Assembly: GCA_022496805.1 (NCBI GenBank)
Contig: CM040087.1
Span: forward strand, 16,823,501-16,887,500
Direction of reading: 5' to 3'
Source of the DNA: Pohlia nutans
Lineage: Eukaryota > Streptophyta > Bryopsida > Bryales > Mniaceae
DNA length: 64,000 bases
In this document: positions 36,528-47,023 of the stretch, piece after piece
How the letters are laid out: every line of letters begins with the position of its first letter
How positions within the stretch are numbered: position 1 is the stretch's first letter
Notes under the pieces: generated by a model
What the model saw: the letters and a program-made list of their open reading frames with translations, nothing else
The model's database searches: none
Told to the model about the DNA's origin: nothing
Translations under genes and position numbers: made by a program

Positions 36528-37444
36528 TAAGCTTGCCCGTGTTAGGTGAACCGGCTGCCCAAATGAGCCTCTGCTGGTGCCAGTGGCGGTTTGCAGCGCT
36601 GCCCACAGAGTTATTGCCGATGTCAGAGAAGAGCAGCGTGGCACCGAGGCCGGCTTGCTGGCGCCGACGTGGCCGGGGTGTTTGGCCACCGACCGGAGAA
36701 GAGCATTGAAGGCGCTCTGCAGAGCCTTTAACGCGGAGCGATCGTTGCCAACGGCATGGTGAAGCCGGCAATGGGAAGTTTGTTGGCACAACGGCTTCAC
36801 GGTGGAGTGCGGCCGGCGCCACCACCATTGCCCACTAGAAAACGCAACCATGAATCGGCATGCGTACAATTCGGCGTCTCCGGGGATTACACCCGTGAAT
36901 TCTTCCCAAATTCATGCTAATTCGTGCCAGAAGCGTCCGCTGGCACCAACGGCTTAGGACGTCCGGCCAGCAAGCGCACGCTGGTGGTTCTGCCTCCGAC
37001 ATCCTTAGATTCATGCGAAGGTTTGTTGCCACAGCCAATAGCCGTAGCGTGTTTCTTGATGGCAATTGGGGATTGTGAATTCGGCAACCCTCGGAGTTTG
37101 CTGGCAGCACGGGTTCCTCTGACTTCCGCACAACCCACGCCCAGGGCTTCCCAGATGGGTTTTAGGAATTATGGCGCTTGGGTAGATACAAGGGAGTTTC
37201 TAAAAGTCCTACCTCGAATCACACGATGCATGCTGTGAGCGGCATTTTTTCCACCGTCCTAGGGTAGGAATTGTGGAAGCCTTCGATTTTGCTTTCAGCA
37301 ACGGTGATTAGCGTTTAGGGCTACTTGTTGACAGCGATTGGGTTTAGCGTAATTGGAAACCACCTCAAGGAGAGTCCGCATAGCGTCATGATCGTTCTGT
37401 AGCCTTGCAAAATTTGGTCACTGCTTTGTATTTTAGGGTTCTCG

Positions 37445-40400
37445 ATGGCAGCAAGGCGCGCACCTAGTGCTTCGTATGTTCCCCAAGTTGCGCTTGATGC
37501 GTGCTATGTACCAATTATGAGGAGAGGTTCTCTGCGATCTGACCGGCCGTGTCTATCAACGTTTCCAGCACGGAGGGCAGCCGGGGATACAAACATTGAC
37601 TTGTGGACCGATGGCAGCATTTACCCGGTTGATCCAGACTTGGGGAAGCCCCCTCCATTCAGAACTCTTAAGGAATGCCTCCAATTCATATGCCATGGAG
37701 AGCTGGGCCTGTATGGTTATACATGCAGATTGGAGCTGGGACCCCAAGGAGGTTTACATCGAAGTGTGTTGGAAATGCGATGCAGACTGCTGCAAGAGGA
37801 AGTGAATGAGGGTAGAGGCGAAGCTGCTGTCAGCATCGAACGTCTGGACCGTTGCAGAGACTTAGAGAATACATGCATGGAATTGCGGGCTGAATTGCAG
37901 GCTATACGCGAAGAGATGGACGACAAAGAGAAAACTTATAACATGAGGGTGCAGGATCTGGAATCTGAGGTGCATATTTGTAAGCGAGAATCCGAGCGCC
38001 TCTAGCAAAGTGCCGGTGCAATGAAAGATACGCCTGTGGGAATCTGACGTAGGGCTCGGTTGCTTAGAGGGATTCATGAGTTGAATCCTGATACGGGTGG
38101 TGCAAAACGTAGAGTGAAGCTCATCAGAAGAGTGTTGCAACCACATCTCGTGCAAGCTATCAATGACCGCAATAGGGTCGAGCGTGAGAGCCAACGACTT
38201 CATGGGGATAAAGACTCACAAACTAGAACCGCGGTAGCTCTAGCCAAGATACTATCTAGGCACGAAGGCATGGCCCTCGCGAGTCACCCTGCTATGGGAC
38301 ATGTTGAGACCAAGATTGCCAACAACGTTCTCAAATCGATTCGAAAGCGTGTAGGAGCGGATAAAATTCTTGCTGCTTGTGACCAAGTAGGGGTGTCCCA
38401 TCGGGGATACGGTGCTATTTACAAAGCCGTGAGGGGTCCCATTGCTGTTTTGAACAAGGATATAAAAGCTAGCATTCTACCCAGCCCCTATCACGTGAAA
38501 TTGCTTCGGCAAGAGATGAATGCCAACTTGCCACAGTTTATTAGCGAATACTACCACGTTGAAGGTCGACTGGAGCTGCCAACGACGTCCAAGAAATCCA
38601 AGAAATCCAAGAAATCCGACAACATACGGAAGGATGTAGTCTTGACTGAAAAGAATTCATTATTCACTGACCTTGAGGTGGTCCAACAAAGCATGGTGAT
38701 CTTCTACGGCATCACGGAGATAGGTATGGTTCCCCCTTTGATCTGGTTCGTAGCTCACTGTTTGTCCGGTTGGTGTCAGCAGCCACATTGACTGCGTACA
38801 GCAAAGAAAATAGCTTGTTGGCACATCGAATGTGCCCTCACTCCCACTTACAATGGTTGTGCAGAGTTGAGAGGGGCACCGCTGATCTTTGTCCTGAAAA
38901 TCGACGAGGTAGAGATCGTTAATGGAAAAAAAATTGAATGTGTTAGTATCACATTGATGAACAGGTAATTGGACACTGCCATTCAGAAGGACCATGAGAA
39001 GTACTTCTCAGTACAGTCCGAGCAAGAAATCTGGCCTGTTGCAACCTTCCAGGTGGAGAAGGAGTCATACGATGTTCTGTCGTGAATATTTGCACGATCC
39101 AAGTTCCCAGCTGTGATTACAGCACAATCAACAGGCAAAAAACTGCAAGTCCCCCGAGTTGGTGAATTCCATGTGGAGTGGCACCTCGCATCGGATATGA
39201 AGACTATTAAGTGTATGTACGGGCTGCAATCTGGGCCTGCATGCGCAATGAACTGCATATATTGTGAGCAAAAGAGGATTAAACCTATAGTGGGGACAAC
39301 AAGTCAGGCAAGTGCTGCCATCAGAGGCCGTACTAAGGCAAACTGGGCGGGAGGACTTTTTGCGAGCAGTGTGGCAGCAGAACCTTGTGACATGATAGCA
39401 TCTGCCCGGTGGAGGCTCATCTTGCCAATTCCTTTGTCCAGAGTGCACATTTGTACACTGCATGCCCAGGTTCGATTAACGGAGAAGATTCTGCACATGC
39501 ATATCATGTATGTTTGGAACATACAGGATCAAAAACTTAGGGCTATTGCAATTTTGCAGATGGAGAAGTCATTGTCAGCGATCGGGGCTCATGGTGGGAA
39601 CGTAGAGATTAGAAAAGACCCGAAGCTCAGTGGAAACACTGGCAACGTGCCACAAAAACCATCTCTCAGTGGTGTTGTTGCCAGCAGGCTTTTCAAGCCG
39701 AGCGTTTGGTCAGGTAACGATAAAGCGTGGAAAGATGTTTGTCAAGCCGAGAATAATAATACTCACGGTGGTGCGGACCGCATTGCCAAGGCTGCTATGT
39801 GGCAAGCCTTTGAGGATGTCCTACCATATTTGACCGGATTGGTGTTGACAGCAGAACAGCGTCTGCAGTTCAAACAGAAGATAGAACATTGGGGAAAGGT
39901 GTATTTAAAGGCCTTTGGAGAGGAGCATGTTTCCCATTACATGATACGTTTGTTAATACGTTTGTCAAAATCTAGTTCTAATCTTGATGGGCCACTTACT
40001 TCATCGGGGGAACAGGTTTTAACTGTCTTCTTCTTGGTGACAGCACGTACTTGTGAGGCACTCAAGTTGGTTTGTGGAACAATATGGTAGCCTCGGAGTC
40101 TGGAGTTGCCAGGGTATGGAGAAATCTCACCATCAAGCAAAGGCAGCAAATCAAGCACATACAGCTCATGGTGGTGGCTCAGAGCGCATCAGTGTCATTT
40201 TGCAACAATTCCAGCATTGGTACTGAAATATACAGCATCGCTACAACAAGAAATTGGAGTGCTTAAGAGTCGTCCATACCCCTGATGATGAAGCAAGAGG
40301 CGCAGCTGCGTGCAGAAGACGCGAGCGTTGGCATCAATCAAATGCTGCCAACACTTTGGAGAACTGGCGGTCAAGGCAACGGCGTGTCGGCAAAGCGTGG

Positions 40401-40628
40401 GTTACCGAAGACTCCGTGGGAGGTGGAGGGGATGGCTTTAGGGAGGGCGACCTGGAATGGAACTGCGATGGGGTGATGGTTGGGAATGGAGGCGACAACG
40501 AAGAAGAAAGGGATGCTGCCAACGATGTGGACATTGAGGATGCTGCCAACGATGTGGCCATTGAGGTTGCTGCCAGCGACGTGGACATCGAGGATGTTGC
40601 CCACAGTGTCGACATTGAAGATGCTTAG
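37445..40628 (+). pseudogene. Gene A: decayed transposase-like gene of the 10.5-kb element
   Basis: One reading frame runs from ATG 37445 to about 39950, broken by stops at 38003 (TAG), 38045 (TGA), 38789 (TGA), 38966 (TAA) and 39083 (TGA). After a probable intron ending near 40066 another frame continues to 40626, with a TGA at 40224. The coding sense is obvious across the stops. It has an N-terminal coiled-coil region, a basic KKSKKSKKS patch near 38.6 kb, then HVEWHLASDMKTIKCMYG, a Cys pair CIYCEQKR, LHAQVRLTEKILHMHIMYVW, GAHGGN, GEEHVSHYM, and after the intron YGSLGVWSCQGMEKSHHQAK with a later AHGGG. These conserved acidic and His-rich blocks suggest a DDE-like transposase, but I cannot name the family. 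The C terminus is acidic (AANDVDIED repeats). Every stop can be explained by C-to-T or G-to-A change. It may be the protein that acts on the element ends. Confidence 0.65.
40512..40619 (+). repeat. Four 27-bp tandem repeats in the 3' end of gene A
   Basis: Four copies of a 27-base unit starting GATGCTGCCAACGATGTGG encode D-AANDVDIE-type acidic repeats. Each of the first three contains the element-wide motif TGCTGCCARC, so the dispersed motif is here amplified inside coding sequence. Confidence 0.85.
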
Positions 40629-40789
40629 AGCGATTGAGGAAAATACATTACAATTGCTCATTTCGGATATACGGGATATGGTTTAAGTATACTCTTCTAA
40701 TTTCAACGATGTTTGTCCATTTGTATAGAACGGGACAGATGGCGTTTGACTTGTAAGAAGCTCTTTTGAAAGTATTCGTTTTGGATTTA

Positions 40790-40870
40790 TCCGTCAATAC
40801 TACCCTTTCAAAACGCAAATCCTAGTCAAAAACGCAAATCCAAATGAAAAATGATGATGCCAGCAAGGTT
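40790..40870 (-). repeat. Short ACTAGGATTTGC-type repeats, inverted relative to those at 44.3 kb
   Basis: On the minus strand this stretch reads CTTGCTGGCATCATC, then GGATTTGCGTTTTTGACTAG and GATTTGCGTTTTGA. The same combination appears on the plus strand at 44.27-44.53 kb. It lies just beyond the 3' end of gene A. Confidence 0.7.
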
Positions 40871-41188
40871 CACCTTCCCCAAACTACTTGCAAAATTACT
40901 TGCACGGTTTAGGGGGACAGAGTTCCAGGCACATGTTCACGATACAATTACAACGATGCATTTCTTTACCATGAGGATTTTCATTTATAAGGGGGTCAGC
41001 GTTCCAGAACGTCTGAGCTGACACTCACAAAAACGACCTACTTACACATTGTTGGCAACAACTACTGTCCAATGCCCCCGGTTGACAACAAAGAGTACCA
41101 TAGCACTTTGCCGATGAAAATTAAACAACGAACCGTAAACCCGCTAATGTTATTCCATATGTTCACTATTTACAAGAATACCTCAAAC

Positions 41189-43264
41189 CTACTCCATGTC
41201 TGCTATTCCAATCGCGTCAACAAGGGTGTCGAGATTTCCCTCTCCTTCGGGCTCATCGAGCCACTCACACGGCACATCATCTTCATCTCCGGCTGTGCCC
41301 TCGACCTTCTCCGGTGCAACTTATTGTGCAACCTGGTGTACAGTGTCGCTCTCGTCTTTCACGTCAGTGGTGGCAACGTCCTTCACCTCCTTTGCGGCTG
41401 CTGGCATCAAAGATGCGAGAGTCACCAACCCGCGTGCGATTGGAGGCTTTGACGTCCCCCCGGGGCCTTCGATGCGGTTCTTCTTCATCATCCAACCTTC
41501 ATCCTCGGAAGGTCGAACGATTTCCTCAGCGGGCCTCTTGCTGCTACTAGAAGTTTGGTGGAGACGTGGTGAAACCCGCTCGGGGGACTTCAGAATCTCT
41601 TGAGTCAACTGCAGTTCCGCCTGAGCCGTCTCATTGAGTGGAAATCCCCACTATCCAAGCCACCCTCCAGTCACAGCGCGCTCGCATCGCCTACACTTCC
41701 CGTCAAGCGAGAAAACAAGCTGTAACATGCAATGTGGGTGTGCTAAGCAACCGCACGTTAAGGATACACAAGCTGTGTCAACAAAGTATCAGTCGCAAAA
41801 GGGGCATGGGCCTGACACTTGGATGGGCAGGGCTCGGAACTCTGTGGGCAAGCGTGGCAAAACATTCTTCGGTTGTATGAAATCTGTTGCCAGCTCGAGG
41901 GACAATATCACTTCATGGAGAACTCCCACCTCATCTTTGCACTTCTCTATATCTTTCTCCACATCCCTCATTGAAGCCTCCATTATGTCAATGCGGCCTT
42001 GGCAATCTTGGGCAGCTTTGCTTGCAAGCTGGACTTGTTCACCACCAAGACGGGCCAAGTCTGCAAAGTGCCTCTTCTCTGCATCGTTGCCAGCGGCCCC
42101 CGCTTTCTTGCTGGCAGCACGGTAGGCAACAACGTTGTCATGACACTTGTTCTCTTCATCCTCCTTCTCCGCTAAAAAGGCCAGCTGGTTTCGCAAGTCG
42201 CCCTCAATGCGTGCACATTAGGCCTCCATCTCCTTGAGTTTCGCTTCAGCTTCAACTTTCTTCCTCCTCGCTTGCTCTAAATTTGACTTGGGATCCGGAG
42301 TGACACCGCCTTCCTGTCTGCTGCCATCAAGCGGAGTCGTAGGCCTGCTGCCATCTAGGGGAGACCTCGGAGATCTCGCGTCATCGTTGACCATACGTAC
42401 CTTCGGGGTTCTCCCGTGACGAATTTTTCCTAAACCATACCCCTCATCAATGCCCTCTTTGCTGGTGCTGCCGATAACATTGGCAATGTTGTCAACTACT
42501 GGGAAGGCTACGATCGCACCAGCTTGCTCGTCCTCAATGTGCTCTGCAGGGATCTCAATAATGGCGTGAATCTGCTCCCTCAAAGCTGGGGGTGAGAGTT
42601 TCAGGGGATTCCGTGAAGCCTGCTTCTCACGCGCCTTCTGCAGCGCCTTCTGCAGCAACTCTGCTTTCTGGGCCCAGTTCACCTCTTCGCCCTTTTCAAA
42701 GCTCAAATAGCATGCACGAAGAAATGACGTACCAAATGTTCCGTTGTCTGGATCACCTCCATACACCTTGTTGTGCATCCGTGTGTAAGCCTCGATGGCT
42801 TGTTCGTCACTGCAATCCGCAATGTAATGCCGCCCAGATGCCCGCTCTGGCCACCGGTGCAGAGACTTGTTCTTATTTAAAACATTGTCATTGCTGAGCA
42901 GCCTAAACGTGGTTCCCTCCATGCACAGACCGAGGGTCCGGTGGAAGAATTCAGCATCATAATTTGCCTTCTTCCTACCTGCAAGAAAGGGTGCCATATA
43001 CCTCAGCTTAGACGCCACAGAATCCGGCAAGGCCGTCAGGTCAAACGACTGGTCCCACTGCGTAATTCCCTCATCCGAGTCTTTGCTGGCAGCAACCACT
43101 TCCACGTCGTCGTCTTCGTGCTCCCCTGGCTTCACCTCTGGCTTCACAGGCGACTTCACCTCCGGCTTCACATCTGGCGTCACAGCGGTGGGGCATTTCT
43201 TTCTCGTCGCCATTCCTGCGTTTCCGGGCCAAGTCTTCACCGTGCACAAAAATTCAGCTGCCAT
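41189..43264 (-). pseudogene. Gene B: coiled-coil and RING-like zinc-finger protein gene with in-frame stops
   Basis: A single minus-strand frame of about 692 codons runs from ATG 43264 to TAG 41189, interrupted only by TAA (42218-42220), TGA (41789-41791), TAG (41651-41653) and TAA (41321-41323). The N terminus is rich in Lys, Pro and Glu (VKPEVKSPVKPEVKPGEHED). Next come a probable folded region (about residues 70-200: YMAPFLAG, LHRWPERASGRHYIADCSDE), a linker with TPLDGSR repeats, and a long coiled coil. A Cys/His cluster follows: CPFC, then LTCGCLAHPHC, CRRC and a spaced W...WGF, similar to RING-type folds. The tail is acidic. Coding continues in the same frame past every stop, so these are recent nonsense mutations and not gene ends. 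The function is unknown; a regulatory or DNA-binding partner of the transposase is plausible. Confidence 0.65.
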
Positions 43265-44269
43265 GGCTGAAGAAATGCGCCAAAAAAGTCATGGCCTCAA
43301 TGCATGGGGTTTCAAAACAACATCCACCGTAAACCCAAAGAAAATTCTCGGAAAAAAACCTACAGCGGCCAATGCGTCGCAATCTTACCTACACGTTTGA
43401 GTCGTTGCCGTCTCCTTGGCCGCTGCCGCGCCCGCTTGCACGCTGTTGCCTCCGCGTCTATGTCGGCACGCCTCCATAAGTATTTGGGCTCGCTGAAGAC
43501 TACAGCGTTGCTCGCGCTCCGCTTGCCCGCGAAGTCGCTCGCCCTTCGCACGCGCTCACGAGAGCCTGCCGTTGCAGCAGTTGGCTTGTCAGTGAGACCG
43601 GCTCGTTGGCGTCGCGCTCCGTCTGCTGGCAGCAACTAACCGGGAGTGAGGGGAGAGTGGGACCAGGGGGGGCCTCGGAGAACACAAAAATTGGACACAG
43701 AGCGCTAGTGTCCAATGGAGAGAAGTCCACAGTGAAGTATGAGAAATGGAAGTGAAAATTCAAAAATGGGGGGACCATACATATAGCATGAGCCTTTAAG
43801 TGGCTCTTGGGAGTGGACAATGGGGTGGTGGCTCCTTCAATGAAGCCCTTCATAATGAACGAAGGGAGGTAAAGCCCTTCACTCTAAACATCACATCCAA
43901 TTTTTACACAATGATTTAAGGGTGGAGGCAACATGATATTGGCTACGTGTCATTAATATTCAATTGAGTGTTCATGGATTTGCAAATTAAGGTGCATATT
44001 TGTTAAGGATTATTGGATTTCCAAATCAAGGTGAATATTTGACCCCTTGCTCTTTATCATGTCATAAATTGAAATTGGGGGTAATAGAAATCCTCGTCAA
44101 CATGATGAGTAAGATTTTTTGTGGCATCCCTCATCATGGCCTGCGATTTTTTGATTGGACTACCGAAATTATTGCAGTAGTTAAAATCCATAGATCAAAT
44201 ATCAATAATAATGTAAAAATCTGAAAGTTACCGGTTGGGTAATTTATAACTATTAGAGGGTATTACTTT

Positions 44270-44580
44270 AGGATTTACTTTAGGATTTGCAATGTTAACT
44301 AGGGTTTGCATCTGAGTCCAACAAGTTTGCTGGCATCATCATTTACATTGTAGGATTCACACTCAATCCAATGATTTGCACTTTTGACTAGGTTTTGCAT
44401 TTACTACTCGGATTTGCATTTTTGACTAGGATTTGCACTTTTGACAAGGATTTGCATCTGAGTCCAACAAGTTTGCTGGCATCATCAGTTTTCACTAGGA
44501 TTTGCACAGAATCCATGAAGTTGCCACATTTTTTACTAGGATTTCCATTTGTGTCTAGGAAGTGCATTTTTTTCTAGGAA
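44270..44580 (+). repeat. Array of ACTAGGATTTGC-type short repeats
   Basis: At least eight imperfect copies of a GACTAGGATTTGCA-like unit occur in about 300 bp, with two copies of ATCTGAGTCCAACAAGTTTG each followed by CTGGCATCATC. It lies between genes B and C and is inverted relative to the smaller cluster at 40.8 kb. Protein-binding sites or an internal terminus of a nested element are both possible. Confidence 0.75.
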
Positions 44581-44895
44581 TAGGCCTTTGGAGAGGATGC
44601 TGCCAACGAAGAACATGTAATCCGTGTATGGTAGATAATTTCCGGTGCTTGTAAAAAATGGGGTGCTGCCAAAATGGGTTAGGGAGCTGTCCCGGTCAAA
44701 CTGTATGGACTTGTTAAGACCCTATTAGAAGTACCACTATAAAAAAACCTCTCATCCTACACTTCTACAATCTTGATGATTTTGGGAACCGCGACCTCAA
44801 CAGCAAGTACATGTCTCTCATGGCGTTTGTTGATCTACATCAAGGCATCAAACTTGGAACGTTAGTTTTGTTTGCTTCCAACAAGCAACAGAAGA

Positions 44896-46077
44896 TTAGG
44901 TCCCAAAATCCGAGAGAATGGTGCGAACAACAGGTACCTTTTTTTTGCGATTACCGGTTGCCTCCAGCACAACCATGTTGTATTCTTTGGGAACGCCATC
45001 GCCGAGCGTCATTGCAATTTCGTGGCGTAAGTGGAATACTGGCCATGCCTTGCCCACTTGAAATGTTGGCATCGCGCTTCCTCTGAACAGACAACACACT
45101 TCCACCATCTCCACGTCCGGTAGGTGGTCAATCGCATCCCACCTGTTGTTGGCAGCACCCCTAAACCTTGTATACTGGAACCTGGTGTATAGTGTCTGCC
45201 TACCCACATGATAGCGGAAGCCGATGCTGGACCTATTCACAACACACTTGATAACATCCTGGCCAATGTGAAACTTCTCGCTCCACCCCGGATTCATCAA
45301 ACTGCTTAGGAGAGCCTCAGATGGACTCTGGAGAACGAAAAGTGTAGGTGTCCGTCGAATGTTGTCACATGATATTGCAAACAAGTCAACCATAACATGA
45401 ATAGGCATAAACCATTGCTGGTGGGCGAAACTACTTCCGGTCGACGCTTTCATCGCACTTTGAAAATCTGCGGTAAGCCTGGTTCTGAAGGCCTCGGATG
45501 TGTGCATGTCTGGCAAAGGCCATTCGACATCGTTGAAACCAGGGAGCAGGAGGGCTTCTACCTTCCCGTACAACTCGGGGCTCACTGGAGAGAAATACAC
45601 ACCCTTGAGGAAGAATGTACCTGTGTCCAACAAGTCCACGTGACTTCGACCATTCCGGATTGCCTCCCCAATCTCTGCATGGAGCACAAGAATGGGACCA
45701 ATGATAGATGCGGGGTGCACCCAATCCTGAGAATGCAACGCGTACAGGTAGTTGGCCATGCATGGCCCATTCGCTGCCAACGCTGGATCCAAACGTAGAT
45801 GGCGAGGCTGGTACGCATGTCGCACAAGCACTTTATCCAGGTTGATTTCTCCACGCACACCAGGTGTCCACGAGAAATCTATGATCTGCGCTTTGAAGGC
45901 GCCTCGAAAATTATCTCGACCATGCCGCCTTGCCTCTCTACCCCAAGGCCCCTCCGACGTTGGTTGCAGCATAACCCATGAATCACAGCCCAACCTCATA
46001 GGGATCCAGTTGCCCTCTCCGTCTTGATTGTTATGCAGCACAACGCTCTGCACTTGGGAATTTGGCCGTCTAGCCAT
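44896..46077 (-). CDS. Gene C: 393-residue protein of the 10.5-kb element, function unknown
   Basis: The open frame runs without interruption from ATG 46077 to 44896, the only long intact one in the element. I do not recognise the family. The protein begins MARRPNSQVQSVVLHNNQDG and has mixed alpha/beta composition with regularly spaced hydrophobic residues, no signal peptide, no obvious membrane segment and no zinc motif. It ends in a basic NRKKK stretch. A sequence resembling a splice donor (AAAAAG|GTACCT near 44938 on the minus strand) means the true C terminus could lie in a further exon. Its neighbours are gene B downstream on the same strand and the right end of the element upstream. Confidence 0.6.
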   Translation of the reverse strand: MARRPNSQVQSVVLHNNQDGEGNWIPMRLGCDSWVMLQPTSEGPWGREARRHGRDNFRGAFKAQIIDFSWTPGVRGEINLDKVLVRHAYQPRHLRLDPALAANGPCMANYLYALHSQDWVHPASIIGPILVLHAEIGEAIRNGRSHVDLLDTGTFFLKGVYFSPVSPELYGKVEALLLPGFNDVEWPLPDMHTSEAFRTRLTADFQSAMKASTGSSFAHQQWFMPIHVMVDLFAISCDNIRRTPTLFVLQSPSEALLSSLMNPGWSEKFHIGQDVIKCVVNRSSIGFRYHVGRQTLYTRFQYTRFRGAANNRWDAIDHLPDVEMVEVCCLFRGSAMPTFQVGKAWPVFHLRHEIAMTLGDGVPKEYNMVVLEATGNRKKKVPVVRTILSDFGT

Positions 46078-46989
46078 GCCAGCGCAATGACAGAATAGTG
46101 GAAGGCACCCAAAAACTACAGGTTCTGCTTTTGATGGCAGCAGGCGCGAGGTAATGTGATGTCAACACATCCAAGAAACCCACAGTAGTACACCCTAAAC
46201 CCTCGATGGCAGCAAACGCCAGAGTATGTACCGCAAATTCTAATATTCCCTAAACCCGCATACGACCCTAAACCCTTTCAACCCTAAACACGAATCACAT
46301 TATATCACGCCCGAATTTTGGAAAAAACCCTAAAATACAAGTTCTGCAGTCCGCTGGCGGCGAACAGCAGATTATGTTGCCAACGATCGAAGAGGGCCAC
46401 ATTTCCACCCTAAATCCTGGAACATACCAGATTCATGCAATTTCGCTGCCCAAACCCCACCGTAACTCCCAATCACAGGGGCACCTCGCAGCTCTGACTA
46501 ATTGAAGCGACTCTGAACCAATGCTTCCACAAGTCGACCCTAAACGCCAATGCCAGCGGCATCACCCACGCCAACGCCATCGCCATTGCCCGCGCTGTGC
46601 CCATCGTCCCAGAAACCTGTGCTGCCGAGTACCACAAACGCCTCCAATGTAGCGGCTGCTCGAGGTAGCCGTTGGCAGCATGTCGCCCCCTCTAGAACTC
46701 CGTTTCAAGGTGCAGCATCGATGACGTTTGCGGAAAAATTAGATGGCCGGACTCATGACAGATTTCAGAAATCGAAGCGTGAAGGCCTACTGACAACACT
46801 CGGGATTTGTGCGCTGCAGCGGCGCTTCCTGTCAGCCCCGCACCGTCTCCCCGCCCGAACACACGCGTTCTATCAACGCGATTGGCTCGACCCCCTGGAA
46901 CCCGGCTTGCTGGCACCACGGTGGCACCATTGGTGCCCTCGTCAAAAGTGCACGGGCTGGCCCAAATTTTGCTCTCACGTGACAGTCTC

Positions 46990-47023
46990 CAGGGCCCCTT
47001 TGCGACCACAATTTTCCCCTAAT
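46990..47023 (-). repeat. Right terminal inverted repeat of the 10.5-kb element
   Basis: The inverse partner of 36494-36527: read on the minus strand it begins ATTAGGGGAAAA and ends AAAGGGGCCCTG, with about four internal differences from the left copy. Confidence 0.85.

Larger units (their letters stand above)
36494..47023. mobile_element. Large (10.5 kb) DNA-transposon-like element with terminal inverted repeats and three genes
   Basis: The block starts ATTAGGGGAAAA at 36494 and ends with its complement TTTTCCCCTAAT at 47023. Over 34 bp the two ends match at about 30 positions. It is visibly richer in G+C than the AT-rich DNA on both sides. It carries gene A (plus, 37445-40628), gene B (minus, 43264-41189) and gene C (minus, 46077-44896), arranged as A convergent with B and C upstream of B. 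A short motif, GYTGGCARC, is scattered over its whole length in both orientations and is rare outside. No reverse transcriptase, integrase or capsid motif was seen, which argues against a retroelement or a virus. A clean target-site duplication was not found; AT flanks the TAGGGG core on both sides. The superfamily is not recognised. Confidence 0.75.

Noticed and set aside
36494..47023. Interpretation of the 10.5-kb block as a virus insertion or retrotransposon
   Set aside because: No reverse transcriptase, integrase, protease, capsid or polymerase motifs and no long direct terminal repeats; the ends are short inverted repeats.
36494..47023. CACTA assignment of the 10.5-kb element because CACTAC precedes the left end (36488-36493)
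   Set aside because: The right end lacks a matching GTAGTG, and genes A-C do not resemble CACTA proteins that I know.
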